Shown: in pieces, positions 1 through 8,877 of the stretch
How positions within the stretch are numbered: position 1 is the stretch's first letter
How the letters are laid out: each line of letters starts with the position of its first letter
Assembly: GCF_022814865.1 (NCBI RefSeq)
Contig: NZ_JAKVRD010000023.1
Span: 1 to 62,293, forward strand
Reading direction: 5' to 3'
DNA length: 62,293 nt
Origin: Shimia aestuarii
GTDB lineage: Bacteria; Pseudomonadota; Alphaproteobacteria; Rhodobacterales; Rhodobacteraceae
Notes under the pieces: generated by a model
Told to the model about the DNA's origin: nothing
What the model saw: only the letters and a program-made list of their open reading frames with translations
Database searches by the model: none
Position numbers and translations under genes: made by a program

Positions 1-1089
1 AAGTCTTGGCCCCGGCCCCGAAGAATACCCCGCCCCGTCCCGCGCCGCGAGGCCGTGAATGCCAACCTGCGCCATGAGATCGCCAAAGGGGACGTATTCC
101 CCGAACGGCACGAGGTGATGTTTGTCGTAGACCCCGGCAACCAACCCGTCCGCACCAAGCACCACAGCGGAATTGTAGATGCGCCGCCCCTCGGTCCGGT
201 TCATGCCAAGCACCACCGGCACACCGCCCGCCGCCGTGGCAATCGTGGTGAGTGTGTTCTGCGCATCGCCAAGACGCACCGGCACCGAAGTCTCGGGCCA
301 GATGATGAGGTCCGGGCGCGTCTCACCGGCCCGCGTCGCGTCAATGGCGCGGCCAAAGTGCTTCCAGACGTGATCGGGATGCCATTTCAAGCGCTGAGGC
401 GCGTTGGGCTGTACAAGACGCAGTACCGGGGCCTCCGGGTCTTGCGCGGGGGGCGCGGCCAAGGGCCAAAGCGCCGCCACCGTCGCCGCCACGCCAAACG
501 CCCCGACAAAAGGCCGGATCGGCAGCACCGAAAGCGCCACCGCCAGCGCGAGGAACAAAAGGTTGAGACCATGCGGCCCGATCCACGCCGCCGCCTGCCC
601 ACCGAGGCCATTCACAAGGCCATAGCTCGGCATCGCCCAAGGAAACCCGGTGAACAAATAGGCCCGTCCGAACTCGGCCAACGCCAAAAGCGGCACAAGC
701 GTCCAGGCCGCGCGTCCGGCCCGCCGTGCAAGTCCAAAGGCCAGCGCCCAGAATAGCGCCAGCCCAAGCGCCATCAGGATCAGCGCAAAAGGCGCCATCC
801 ATCCGTGGCGGGCACTATCGACAAGGAAGGGCTGCACGATCCAATGCAGCGCCACCGCGAAATACCCGAATCCGAAACAAAGCCCCGCCACCGCTGCGGC
901 GCGCGCTGTTTTCATGGCAGGGAAAAACGCAAAGGCGAGCGCAAAGCCGATCAGGCTCAGAGCCGGGATGGAAAACGGCGCCTGTCCAAGCGCCGCCTCG
1001 CCGCCCAATGCGGCCATGAGCAACAGCTGATGAGAGCGCCGCCGCGCCTGCCACCAGCGCCCGAGCGCGACGTCAGCCTGCGGCGGCAT
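1..1089 (-). CDS. lnt: Apolipoprotein N-acyltransferase, 3' end beyond window
   Basis: Inner-membrane enzyme that adds the third acyl chain to diacylated lipoproteins. The frame is open to the left edge, so about 363 N-terminal residues are present. It has several hydrophobic membrane segments, then a nitrilase-type domain. IIWPET places the catalytic Glu at residue 266 (E267 in E. coli) and YDKHHLVPFGE gives the catalytic Lys at residue 323; the catalytic Cys lies outside the window. The start at 1089 overlaps the end of the CBS-domain gene by 17 bases; an ATG at 1017 is the alternative, giving a shorter first segment. The miaB-phoH-ybeY-corC-lnt order supports the identity. Confidence 0.9.
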   Translation of the reverse strand, partial: MPPQADVALGRWWQARRRSHQLLLMAALGGEAALGQAPFSIPALSLIGFALAFAFFPAMKTARAAAVAGLCFGFGYFAVALHWIVQPFLVDSARHGWMAPFALILMALGLALFWALAFGLARRAGRAAWTLVPLLALAEFGRAYLFTGFPWAMPSYGLVNGLGGQAAAWIGPHGLNLLFLALAVALSVLPIRPFVGAFGVAATVAALWPLAAPPAQDPEAPVLRLVQPNAPQRLKWHPDHVWKHFGRAIDATRAGETRPDLIIWPETSVPVRLGDAQNTLTTIATAAGGVPVVLGMNRTEGRRIYNSAVVLGADGLVAGVYDKHHLVPFGEYVPFGDLMAQVGIHGLAARDGAGYSSGPGPRL

Positions 1090-1957
1090 CGGCAAAACGC
1101 ACGCGCAGCCGTTTGATCCGGCGCGGATCGGCGTCGACGATCTCAAATTCGATCCCGTCCGGGTGGCTCACCACCTCGCCGCGCGCGGGCACGTTGCCTG
1201 ACAGCATGAAGACCAACCCGCCAAGCGTATCAACTTCCTCGGTATCGACCGACGCATGGCTCGTCAGGTCGCGACCAACCTCGGCCTGAAACTCGTCCAG
1301 GGGCGCTTTGGCCTGTGCAAGGTAGCATCCCTGCGCCTCCTGCACCCAAAGCTTGTCCTCGTCCACGTCATGTTCGTCTTCGATCTCCCCGATCACCTGT
1401 TCGATCAGGTCTTCGATGGTCACAAGCCCGTCCACACCGCCATACTCGTCGATCACCAGCGCCATATGCCGCCGCCCGGCCTGCATCTTGGCCAACAGAA
1501 CGCCAATCGGCATAGACGGCGGAACATAGAGAAGCGGACGCAGCATCGCCGCGAGATCGAAATCGCCGTTCTCGGCGGCAAACCCGTGCTTGAGCGCAAA
1601 GTCCTTGAGGTGAATAAAGCCAAGAGGCGTATCAAGCGTGCCTTCATACACCGGCAGGCGGGACATGCCGCTGTCATGAAAGACCGTGACAAGCTCATCC
1701 TTGCTGATGTTGCCCGGCACGGCGACGATATCGGCCATCGGAATGGCCACATCCTCAACCCGCATCCGGCGCAGGTTCATCATGCCGTGTTTTCGGGGGG
1801 CCTGGGCAGGCTGCACGCCGGAGGGTGTTCCGGTCGCGGCCTCGCCGGGGCTGAGTGCTTCAACGATGCGGCCAAAGAAGCCGCTACTCTTATGTGTCTG
1901 GCCCAACGGCTGCGCGCTCAGCGCTGCGTTAGAGGACCCGTCCTGACTGTCGCCCAT
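1073..1957 (-). CDS. CorC/HlyC-family CBS-domain protein
   Basis: Soluble 294-residue protein of the hemolysin C / CorC family, linked in other bacteria to magnesium/cobalt efflux or membrane ion homeostasis. A polar N-terminus (1-60) is followed by paired CBS domains (about 70-195), including the family motif DEYGGVDGLVTIEDLIEQ at 170-187, and a C-terminal transporter-associated domain (about 210-285). There is no transmembrane DUF21 part, so this is the short CorC form. It lies between ybeY (30 bases upstream) and lnt (overlapping), the usual alphaproteobacterial operon order. The exact ion or partner cannot be read from sequence. Confidence 0.87.
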   Translation of the reverse strand: MGDSQDGSSNAALSAQPLGQTHKSSGFFGRIVEALSPGEAATGTPSGVQPAQAPRKHGMMNLRRMRVEDVAIPMADIVAVPGNISKDELVTVFHDSGMSRLPVYEGTLDTPLGFIHLKDFALKHGFAAENGDFDLAAMLRPLLYVPPSMPIGVLLAKMQAGRRHMALVIDEYGGVDGLVTIEDLIEQVIGEIEDEHDVDEDKLWVQEAQGCYLAQAKAPLDEFQAEVGRDLTSHASVDTEEVDTLGGLVFMLSGNVPARGEVVSHPDGIEFEIVDADPRRIKRLRVRFADAAAG

Positions 1958-1987
1958 TTCACCTTTCCATAGGGGATATGCCCCGTT

Positions 1988-2482
1988 TCATACCCTATAT
2001 GGGTCAGCAATGCCCATTTTGCCAAGTATCGCCGTCTCCAGCCCCTCCATCAACGTGGCATCCTTGTCACGGATATGATCGTAACCAAGAAGATGCAGCA
2101 CCCCGTGCACCACGAGATGCGTCACGTGGTCGGCCATCGGTTTGCCCGCCTCTTCGGCCTCTCGGGCGCAGGTTTCAAAGGCAATCGCGATGTCGCCAAG
2201 CTCGGGGTCGAACCCCGGCTCAGGTGGTGCGGGCGCGTCGCCGTCTTGCTCCGCACCCCTCTCTTCCGAGGGCCAAGAGAGCACATTCGTCGCCGCCGCC
2301 TTGTCCCGGAAATCCGCGTTCAGTTCAGCAATCCGCGCATCATTGCAAGCCAGAACCGCAATCTCCCAATCCCCCGAGGCGATCCCAAGATGCGCAAGCA
2401 CGGCCTGTGCCGCCGCCTCTGCCAGAGCCTCAAACCCAAGGGCCTGCCAACGGTCGTCCTCAATGATCGTATCGGTTAGCAT
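1988..2482 (-). CDS. ybeY: Endoribonuclease YbeY (16S rRNA maturation)
   Basis: Zinc-dependent single-strand endoribonuclease involved in 16S rRNA 3' maturation and ribosome quality control. The 164 residues end with the family signature HGVLHLLGYDH, giving zinc ligands His126, His130 and His136. The upstream TNVLSWP motif at 65-71 is also typical. A low-complexity acidic/proline insert (about 73-92) separates the two. It sits 33 bases downstream of phoH and 30 upstream of the CorC-like gene, so co-transcription is likely. Length and motifs fit the family fully. Confidence 0.95.
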   Translation of the reverse strand: MLTDTIIEDDRWQALGFEALAEAAAQAVLAHLGIASGDWEIAVLACNDARIAELNADFRDKAAATNVLSWPSEERGAEQDGDAPAPPEPGFDPELGDIAIAFETCAREAEEAGKPMADHVTHLVVHGVLHLLGYDHIRDKDATLMEGLETAILGKMGIADPYRV

Positions 2483-2515
2483 GCCCCGCCCTTCGACTCC
2501 GCCAAGAAGAGGGGC

Positions 2516-3553
2516 CTATTCACGGCCCTTCTTGATCATCTCTTCCTGTGCGTCGGCGTCATAGGCTTTGATGATCGCCGCCACAAGCGGGTGGCGCACC
2601 ACATCGGACGCGGTGAAATAATTGAACGAGATATTGTCGATCCCCTTCAGGAGTCGTTCCGCATCCCGAAGCCCCGACGGCACACCGCGCGGCAGGTCGA
2701 CCTGACTCCGGTCGCCGGTGATGACCATGCGCGAGCCTTCGCCAAGCCGCGTCAGGAACATCTTCATCTGCATCGTGGTCGCGTTCTGCGCCTCGTCGAG
2801 CACCACAAAGGCATTGGCCAGCGTGCGGCCCCGCATGAACGCAAGCGGCGCGATCTCGATACGCTTTTCCTCGATCAACTTGGCAAGCTGCTTGCCCGGC
2901 AGGAAATCGTTCAACGCATCATAAAGCGGCTGCATATAAGGATCGACCTTGTCTTTCATGTCGCCGGGCAGGTAGCCGAGCTTTTCGCCCGCTTCCACCG
3001 CCGGACGCGACAGGATGATCCGGTCCACATGGCCCTCGATGAACATCGACACACCCACGGCAACGGCAAGATAGGTCTTCCCCGTGCCCGCCGGGCCAAT
3101 GCCAAAGGCCAGTTCGTGATTGAACAGCGACAGCACATAGGCCTTCTGCGCATCGGTGCGCGGCTCCACGAGTTTCTTACGCGTCTTGATCTCGACCGGA
3201 CCGCCCTTGAACATCTCAAGCTGATCGCCCGCGCGCGCGCCGGTATCTGCTTCCGATCCGCCCATGCGGATCTCGCGGTCGATGTCACCATGTTCAACGG
3301 ATTTGCCCGTCTCGAGCCGATGATAAAGCGCCTCAAGCACCTCTCCGGCTTCCTTACGAGCGGCCTCTTCGCCGTGAATGGCAAGCTGGTTGCCGCGGCG
3401 CAGAATTTGAACCGAGAGTTTCTGTTCGATGTCGGCCAGGTTGCGGTCATATTCACCGCAGAGGTCGATGAGCAATCGGTTATCCGGGAATTCGACAAGG
3501 GTTTCGCCGAGAGAGCCGGACGGGGACGGCGGGGTCAGGACACCTGTGGCCAA
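2516..3553 (-). CDS. phoH: PhoH-family ATPase
   Basis: PhoH-like protein of 345 residues, probably an RNA-associated ATPase/helicase that works with YbeY in many bacteria. An N-terminal KH-like region (about 20-90) precedes the ATPase: Walker A GPAGTGKT at 153-160 and Walker B FVVLDEAQ at 249-256. The frame opens with TTG at 3553, preceded six bases upstream by a strong AGGAG ribosome site; I see no better ATG, so this is likely a genuine TTG start. First gene of the phoH-ybeY-corC-lnt run, separated from the upstream lipoprotein gene by an intrinsic terminator. Confidence 0.93.
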   Translation of the reverse strand: MATGVLTPPSPSGSLGETLVEFPDNRLLIDLCGEYDRNLADIEQKLSVQILRRGNQLAIHGEEAARKEAGEVLEALYHRLETGKSVEHGDIDREIRMGGSEADTGARAGDQLEMFKGGPVEIKTRKKLVEPRTDAQKAYVLSLFNHELAFGIGPAGTGKTYLAVAVGVSMFIEGHVDRIILSRPAVEAGEKLGYLPGDMKDKVDPYMQPLYDALNDFLPGKQLAKLIEEKRIEIAPLAFMRGRTLANAFVVLDEAQNATTMQMKMFLTRLGEGSRMVITGDRSQVDLPRGVPSGLRDAERLLKGIDNISFNYFTASDVVRHPLVAAIIKAYDADAQEEMIKKGRE

Positions 3554-3648
3554 TCAATTCTCCTGCACATGCGAGTCTATATGTTGAGGGTGCCAAGTCG
3601 CGCGCCCATACGCAAGGCAAAGCAGGAGAGATTTCGCGAAGCTGTCAC

Positions 3649-3683
3649 AAAAAAGGGCCGCGTGGTGAAACTCGCGGCCCTTT
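3649..3683 (-). terminator. Rho-independent terminator after the small lipoprotein gene
   Basis: An 11-bp stem (3652-3662 pairing with 3673-3683, core GGGCCGCG) with a ten-base loop. Read on the minus strand it is followed by a T run (the A run at 3649-3654). It ends transcription of the lipoprotein gene before phoH. Confidence 0.85.
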
Positions 3684-3704
3684 CCCGAAATGTTTTGACT
3701 GGCG

Positions 3705-4004
3705 TCAGATCGCGTCGCCGAAGGCCGATCCCTTCTTGAACGGACCCGTCGCCACGCCCGGAGGCGCCGCACCGGAACAGACCGGTTTGCCATAGGGATC
3801 AAGGCGTTGCGAGAGGTATCCCTCGACGCCGTCATCAATGATCCAGTGGTCACAACCGTTCGGATCAACCCAGATACCGGCCTTGAGCTGGCTGAGGTGT
3901 TTGCTGTCAAAGCCGCGGTCGACTGTCTTGTCGACTTTGTTGCCGACGCAGCCCGCAACCGATGTGGCCAAGGCGAGGAGAAGGAGTCCCCGAGAGAGTT
4001 TCAT
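3705..4004 (-). CDS. Small lipoprotein with IWVDP cysteine module
   Basis: Exported protein of about 99 residues with a lipoprotein signal peptide ending in VAGC. Its main feature is a 33-residue module running from IWVDP to PVC, with two cysteines about 25 residues apart and the run DDGVEGY between them. The same module occurs in the OmpA-family protein encoded 12 bases upstream. An ATG at 4010 abuts the GGGGG ribosome site, so the ATG at 4004, seven bases from it, is preferred. A terminator follows. Function unknown; the envelope location is inferred from the lipobox, and the cysteines could form a disulfide in the periplasm. Confidence 0.75.
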   Translation of the reverse strand: MKLSRGLLLLALATSVAGCVGNKVDKTVDRGFDSKHLSQLKAGIWVDPNGCDHWIIDDGVEGYLSQRLDPYGKPVCSGAAPPGVATGPFKKGSAFGDAI

Positions 4005-4016
4005 ATCCATTCCCCC

Positions 4017-4571
4017 TTAACGAATGCAGATGATTTCGACGCGGCGATTCTGCGCCATGCCGGACGACGACCGGTTCGAAGCACGCGGCATCCGCTCGCC
4101 ATAACCGCGCACGTCGATCACGCGCGCGCCCACCGAGCGGGCGACCTTGGCCACCGCGTTGGCGCGGTTGTAGCTCAGGCGCATGTTGTATTCGTCGCTG
4201 GCGCGGCTGTCGGTGTGGCCGGCAATGATAAAGGCCGATGCGGTCGCGCTGTTGAAGAACTGTGCAAGACGCTGACGGTTCGCCGCGTTGATCGAATAGC
4301 GGTCCGTGGCAAAGAACTGGTCCGACGGCATCACGCCGCAGACATTGCCGCGCCGACAGACCGGGATGCCCTGGCGGTTGACGTGGGGCGACATGTAGCC
4401 CTCGACACCGTCATCCATGACCCAGTGTTCGCATCCATCCGGATCGACCCAAATGGTCGGAATGTATTCTTGTCCAAGCACAGTTCGCTGGTTCTGTGCC
4501 GCTGCGGGCTGAGCGAGGGTAACAAGCGCCAGGCAAACCGCCACTGCTCCCCCGAAAACGGCCCGGATCAT
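4017..4571 (-). CDS. OmpA-family protein with N-terminal IWVDP module
   Basis: Secreted protein of 184 residues from the ATG at 4571, which begins a clear signal peptide (MIRAVFGG to AAA); an upstream in-frame TTG at 4610 is a less likely start. After the signal comes a module running IWVDP to PVC, 21 of 33 positions identical to the downstream lipoprotein. The C-terminal half is an OmpA/Pal-type peptidoglycan-binding domain, with IIAGHTDSRASDEYNMRLSYNR (split here as IIAGHTDSRASDEYN and MRLSYNR) and a final QNRRVEI. It probably anchors to the cell wall. About 260 bases upstream, before miaB ends, hold no gene I can support. Confidence 0.8.
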   Translation of the reverse strand: MIRAVFGGAVAVCLALVTLAQPAAAQNQRTVLGQEYIPTIWVDPDGCEHWVMDDGVEGYMSPHVNRQGIPVCRRGNVCGVMPSDQFFATDRYSINAANRQRLAQFFNSATASAFIIAGHTDSRASDEYNMRLSYNRANAVAKVARSVGARVIDVRGYGERMPRASNRSSSGMAQNRRVEIICIR

Positions 4572-4831
4572 GCTTTTTCTCTTATCCGCCACAGCAATAT
4601 CCTTTGCCAACCTTCGGTCAGGCGAACGCCAAAAGACATCGCGTGACCGATTTCGTAATGTCGGTCACTCTAGCAAATTTGGACACCCTGTGAAGAGAGT
4701 TTCACAATATCTGGTAGTCAATTGTGGCAACAATGTGTTTTTTGCCCTGCACCACAGGCGCCAACTGCCCGGTTAAAAGCCACCCTGAGGACAACACATT
4801 GAAAGGCGGCGAAATTGTTTCCGCCCCCGCA

Positions 4832-6172
4832 TCAATCCGAGACGACGACACCGGCCAGAGAATTGGCCCCGCTCTCGACGATTCTTACCCGGCGCAGATC
4901 GCCGATCCCGGCATCCGTATCCGCAACATGCACCGCGTGGAGATAGTCGGATTTGCCAACCATCTGCCCTTCGAAACGGCCCGGCTTTTCGAACAGAACC
5001 CCAACCTCGCGGCCAACCATGCTGTCCTGAATGGCGCGCTGCTGCTCGGTGATGAGGGCCTGCAAACGGTAGAGCCGCTCGCTCGCTTCCGCGTCATCGA
5101 CAAGCGGACGTTCCGCCGCCGGGGTGCCGGGGCGTGACGAGTATTTAAAGCTGAACGCCTGCCCGTATTGCACCTCACGGATGAGGTCCATCGTGTCCTC
5201 GAAATCCTCTGCCGTCTCCTCGGGGAAGCCGACGATGAAATCGCCCGAGATAAGAATATCGGGCCGCGCCGCGCGGATTTTCTCGATCAGGCGCAGGTAG
5301 CTGTCGCGGTCATGGCTGCGGTTCATCCGCTTGAGGATCTTGTTGCTCCCTGACTGCACCGGCAGGTGCAGATACGGCATGAGCTTGGCACATTCCCCAT
5401 GCGCCTCAATGAGATCGTCGCTCATGTCGTTCGGGTGGCTCGTGGTAAAGCGGATGCGCTCAAGCCCATCTACCTTGTCGAGTTCCCAGATCAGCTTGGC
5501 CAGCGACCACGTATCGCCACTTGGCCCAGCGCCGTGATAGGCGTTGACGTTCTGACCAAGAAGCGTGATCTCGCGCACCCCGCGCTCCACAAGATCGCGC
5601 GCCTCGGTGACGATCCGCTCGACCGGGCGGCTGACTTCGGCACCACGCGTATAAGGCACCACGCAGAAGGCGCAGAACTTGTCACATCCCTCCTGCACCG
5701 TGAGGAACGCGGTTGGGCCGCGTTTGGCCTTGGGGCGGCTTTTAAGCCGCTCGAACTTGTCCTCTTCCGGGAAATCGGTGTCGAGCGCCTTTTCCCCGCC
5801 CTGCGCCTTGGCTTCCATCTCGGGCAGGCGGTGATAGGCCTGCGGCCCCACGACGAGATCGACAAGCGGCTGACGGCGCATGATTTCCTCGCCTTCGGCC
5901 TGCGCGACACAGCCCGCGACGCCGATCTTGAGGTCCGGCTTCTCCGCCTTCAGCCCCTTGAAACGGCCCAGCTCGGAATAGACCTTCTCTGCTGCTTTCT
6001 CCCGAATGTGACAGGTGTTGAGCAGGATCATATCTGCGTCATCGGGGCTGTCGGTGGTGACATACCCCGCGCCGCCCATGGCCTCTGCCATGCGCTCGCT
6101 GTCGTAGACGTTCATCTGACAGCCATAGGTCTTGATGAAGAGCTTTTTCGTATCGGCCTTGGTGTTGTCCAT
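4832..6172 (-). CDS. miaB: tRNA-2-methylthio-N6-isopentenyladenosine37 synthase MiaB
   Basis: Radical-SAM methylthiotransferase that modifies i6A37 of tRNAs reading UNN codons. The 446 residues show the N-terminal UPF0004 domain with cluster cysteines at 18, 54 and 88, the radical-SAM CxxxCxxC motif at 163, 167 and 170 ([17 protein letters not shown]), and a C-terminal TRAM domain (about 375-440). Full length for the family. It lies upstream of the two IWVDP proteins and the phoH-ybeY operon; miaB next to phoH is a widespread arrangement. Confidence 0.96.
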   Translation of the reverse strand: MDNTKADTKKLFIKTYGCQMNVYDSERMAEAMGGAGYVTTDSPDDADMILLNTCHIREKAAEKVYSELGRFKGLKAEKPDLKIGVAGCVAQAEGEEIMRRQPLVDLVVGPQAYHRLPEMEAKAQGGEKALDTDFPEEDKFERLKSRPKAKRGPTAFLTVQEGCDKFCAFCVVPYTRGAEVSRPVERIVTEARDLVERGVREITLLGQNVNAYHGAGPSGDTWSLAKLIWELDKVDGLERIRFTTSHPNDMSDDLIEAHGECAKLMPYLHLPVQSGSNKILKRMNRSHDRDSYLRLIEKIRAARPDILISGDFIVGFPEETAEDFEDTMDLIREVQYGQAFSFKYSSRPGTPAAERPLVDDAEASERLYRLQALITEQQRAIQDSMVGREVGVLFEKPGRFEGQMVGKSDYLHAVHVADTDAGIGDLRRVRIVESGANSLAGVVVSD

Positions 6173-6294
6173 GTGCCCGGTCCTGTCGCGGTTTCAGGCC
6201 GCGTCTCTACATGAAAACCCCTGCCGCTTGCAATGCCCGGCGAATTGACGGAATTTGACAGGAAAGAGCAGTTCGGTTTCACGCAAGGCCCCTC

Positions 6295-7164
6295 ATGACC
6301 TACGACACCCTCACAGCCTTCCTGCGCGATGGTGCGGACCATCTGGCCAAAGGGCCTGTGGCGCTTGTGTTCGTGGAGGACGAGGTCGAGATCGACACCA
6401 CCATCCGCCACCATCAGGCGCTCGGCTTCAAGAAGGTCATCGCCTTCATGCCCGCCGCCTTCCCCCTGCCTGACGATCTACAGGACACCACGGTCCGCGT
6501 GACCATGGAACGCCCCACCGGGCAGGCGATGATTGATACCGTAAACAAGATCATCGCCGCAGCGCCCGGCACGTGGTTCTATTATTGCTTCAACGGCGAG
6601 TATCTTTTCTTCCCCTTCTGCGAGAGCCGCACCATCGGAGAGATGACCGTGTTCCACATGGAAGAGCGCCGCTTCGCGATGCTTGCCTATGTGGTGGACC
6701 TCTACGCAAGTGACCTTGCCGCGCATCCCAATGCCGTCTCCCTCGACGACACGATGCTCGACAAATCCGGCTACTACGCCCTCGCCCGGCCCGACCCGAG
6801 CAACCACAATCACCCCAAGGAACGCCAGCTCGATTTCTTCGGCGGCCTGCGCTGGCGCTACGAAGAGCATATCCCGGGACATCGACGTAAGATTGACCGG
6901 ATCGCCCTGTTTCAGGCCAAGCCCGGCCTCGAACTGCGTGAGGATTTCACGTTCAACGACGAAGAGATGAACACCTATAGCTGCGAGTGGCACAACAACC
7001 TGACGGCGGCGGTCTGTTCATTTCGCACCGCCAAGGCGCTCAAGACCAATCCCGGCTCGACCTTCGATATCCAATCCTTCCGTTGGCACAATTCCGTGCC
7101 CTTCGAATGGCACTCGCGCCAGCTTCTGGACCTCGGCCTAATGGAACCAGGACAGTGGTTCTAG
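6295..7164 (+). CDS. Glycosyltransferase-like protein (GT2-type, conserved in roseobacters)
   Basis: Protein of 289 residues without signal peptide or membrane segment. The N-terminus (about 1-110) resembles the nucleotide-sugar-binding half of family-2-like glycosyltransferases seen in Rhodobacteraceae; the rest contains many aromatic and His/Asn residues (such as CEWHNNLTAAVCSFRTAK) and no motif I can assign to chemistry. It is transcribed away from miaB, with a 122-base gap, and no clear ribosome site precedes the ATG. Donor and acceptor are unknown. The family assignment is from recognition of the N-terminal pattern only. Confidence 0.55.
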   Translation: MTYDTLTAFLRDGADHLAKGPVALVFVEDEVEIDTTIRHHQALGFKKVIAFMPAAFPLPDDLQDTTVRVTMERPTGQAMIDTVNKIIAAAPGTWFYYCFNGEYLFFPFCESRTIGEMTVFHMEERRFAMLAYVVDLYASDLAAHPNAVSLDDTMLDKSGYYALARPDPSNHNHPKERQLDFFGGLRWRYEEHIPGHRRKIDRIALFQAKPGLELREDFTFNDEEMNTYSCEWHNNLTAAVCSFRTAKALKTNPGSTFDIQSFRWHNSVPFEWHSRQLLDLGLMEPGQWF

Positions 7165-7174
7165 GACACCGCCC

Positions 7175-8161
7175 TTAAAACGCGATCAGAACCGCCCCGT
7201 CGCGTCCCCCGGCCTCCACCGCCTCATGCGCTTTCGCCGCGTCTTCCGGGGCAAAGACCTGTCCCACGGGCACCTCAAGCGCCCCCTCGTCCAAAGCGCC
7301 ATGCAACTGTGCGATCGCCGCGGCGCGCTCCGCCTCTGGCAGGATATAGATCAGCACCACATCAAGCGTCAGCGCCTTGAACAGGATTGGGCCAAACGGG
7401 ATCGTCGGGGCCATGTCCTTGGCCGAGCCATAGATCGCCACCCGCCCGTTCGGCGCCATCACCTCGGCCAGCACCGCGATGTTCGTCCCGAACTCGACCT
7501 CGACCGCCGCATCCACAGGCGTGCCGCCATTCGCGGCGAGGATATCCGCGGCAAGATTCTCGCTGTGATAATCAAGCACCTGCGCCGCTCCCGCTTTGCG
7601 CATCTTGTCGAAATCCTTCGGCGAACCCGTGGCGATCACCGTCGCGCCGCCCCAGCTCGCAAGCTGCACCGCAAGGTGCCCAACCGTCCCGGCCCCGCCG
7701 GAAATCAACACCGTCTTTCCCGCAACATCACCGCCGCCAAACACGCATTGCGCCGCCGTCAGCCCCGGAATACCGAGCACCGCCCCGACCTCAAGCGACA
7801 CAGCCTCCGGCAGCCGCACCGCCTGTGCCTCGGGCAGTGCGATAAACTCCGCGCAGGTGCCAAGCGCGCGTTGCCATTGCCCATTCCAGAGCCAGACCCG
7901 CTCGCCCACGCGGGCCGGATCCACACCTGCGCCCACGGCCTCAATCACGCCCGCGCCGTCACTATGCGGTGCGATTTCGGGGAAGGGCGGCTTGGTCACG
8001 CCCGGTCGCGATCCCGCGCGAGCCTTAACGTCCGACGGGTTCACTCCGGAAAACGCCACCCGCACAAGAACCTCTCCCGGCCCCGGTGCAGGCGTTGCGA
8101 TCTCTTCGACCGACAAGACATCCTTGGCCGCGCCGAACGCACGGTAGATCACTGCTTTCAC
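7175..8161 (-). CDS. Zinc-independent quinone oxidoreductase / MDR-family dehydrogenase
   Basis: NAD(P)H-dependent medium-chain reductase of the quinone oxidoreductase (QOR) type. The GroES-like domain (NPSDVKARAG at about 40-50) is followed by a Rossmann fold with the glycine-rich GGAGTVGHLAVQLA. The structural zinc cysteine lobe is absent, as expected for QOR. The GTG at 8161 is the best start: GGGAGGGG lies just upstream and the protein then begins with KAVIYRAFG, standard for the family; the ATG seven codons earlier would place that ribosome site inside the gene. It is convergent with the glycosyltransferase-like gene. Confidence 0.82.
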   Translation of the reverse strand: MKAVIYRAFGAAKDVLSVEEIATPAPGPGEVLVRVAFSGVNPSDVKARAGSRPGVTKPPFPEIAPHSDGAGVIEAVGAGVDPARVGERVWLWNGQWQRALGTCAEFIALPEAQAVRLPEAVSLEVGAVLGIPGLTAAQCVFGGGDVAGKTVLISGGAGTVGHLAVQLASWGGATVIATGSPKDFDKMRKAGAAQVLDYHSENLAADILAANGGTPVDAAVEVEFGTNIAVLAEVMAPNGRVAIYGSAKDMAPTIPFGPILFKALTLDVVLIYILPEAERAAAIAQLHGALDEGALEVPVGQVFAPEDAAKAHEAVEAGGRDGAVLIAF

Positions 8162-8204
8162 GATATCCCCTCCCTGTCGCACACACGCGCATCAACCGGA
8201 CATG

Positions 8205-8225
8205 AAAAAGGGGCCACCCGGCCCC
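8205..8225 (-). terminator. Terminator downstream of irr
   Basis: GGGGCC/GGCCCC stem with a four-base loop, followed on the minus strand by five T. It lies just after irr and before the oxidoreductase gene. Confidence 0.7.
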
Positions 8226-8252
8226 CGTTCCTGTCAACGTTTCTGCCGCGCC

Positions 8253-8669
8253 TTACTTGTGGCGCAGACGGATCACCACGTCCACCTTGGAAATCTCCGC
8301 CCCGTCCGGCACATCCGGCAGGCGGCGAATCTCAAGCTGATCAACAGGCGCATCCGTGAGCTTACGTTCTTCTTCCCAGAAGAAATGCGGGTGATCGTCC
8401 ATGTTGGTGTCGAAATAGCTCTTGGAGCCGTCGACCGTGATCTCTTGCATCAGGCCCGCGTCGCAAAAAGCGCGGAGCGTGTTGTAAACGGTCGCGAGCG
8501 AGACACTCTCGCCTCCGGCCTTGGCATCCGCGTAAAGGCTTTCGGCAGTGACGTGCCGATCATGCCCATCGCCGACAAGCAGCGTCGCAAGTGCCAGACG
8601 CTGACGCGTCGGGCGCAGCCCCGCATTCGCAAGCCATTTCGATCCGTTATCAACAGCAGTCGTGGTCAT
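8253..8669 (-). CDS. irr: Fur-family iron response regulator Irr
   Basis: Iron/heme-status regulator of alphaproteobacteria, 138 residues. The Fur-type winged helix spans about 15-80 (LRPTRQRLALA, then TAESLYADAK and SLATVYNTLRAF). The dimerisation half carries DDHPHFFWEEE at 91-101, the His-rich site typical of Irr rather than Fur, and the CxxC motifs of Fur are absent. It lies divergent from fabA across about 208 bases, an arrangement common in Rhodobacteraceae. Irr usually represses iron-consuming genes when heme is low; the local target cannot be read directly, but a palindrome lies between the genes. Confidence 0.88.
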   Translation of the reverse strand: MTTTAVDNGSKWLANAGLRPTRQRLALATLLVGDGHDRHVTAESLYADAKAGGESVSLATVYNTLRAFCDAGLMQEITVDGSKSYFDTNMDDHPHFFWEEERKLTDAPVDQLEIRRLPDVPDGAEISKVDVVIRLRHK

Positions 8670-8719
8670 TCAATCGCGCCTTTCACTTCACAGGGCAACA
8701 TATATGAAATCAAACCCGT

Positions 8720-8733
8720 TTTTCAATTGAAAA
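8720..8733. promoter_or_regulatory. 14-bp perfect palindrome between irr and fabA
   Basis: TTTTCAATTGAAAA is a perfect palindrome in an AT-rich island within GC-rich DNA, 51 bases upstream of irr and 145 upstream of fabA. Position and symmetry suggest an operator for a dimeric regulator, possibly Irr itself; it is only loosely like described Irr iron control elements. Confidence 0.45.
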
Positions 8734-8877
8734 TCAGTCGCAAACCAAGAGCGCCCCGACAGCGGCCTCTCGCCCCATCGTGACCTGTGTTGACCGACGC
8801 GCGCACTTGCAGGACCCTTCGGCGGAATGGTAAGGGGGCTTGAGCGAAAGAACGATTATCAAGAAGGGGCAGCCTCT

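Noticed and set aside
2591..3739. 382-codon plus-strand frame opposite phoH
   Set aside because: A shadow of the phoH gene in GC-rich DNA; composition is not that of a real protein and phoH is unambiguous.
4805..4825. GGCGG/CCGCC hairpin after miaB as terminator
   Set aside because: Five-base stem with a large loop and no T tract on the minus strand.
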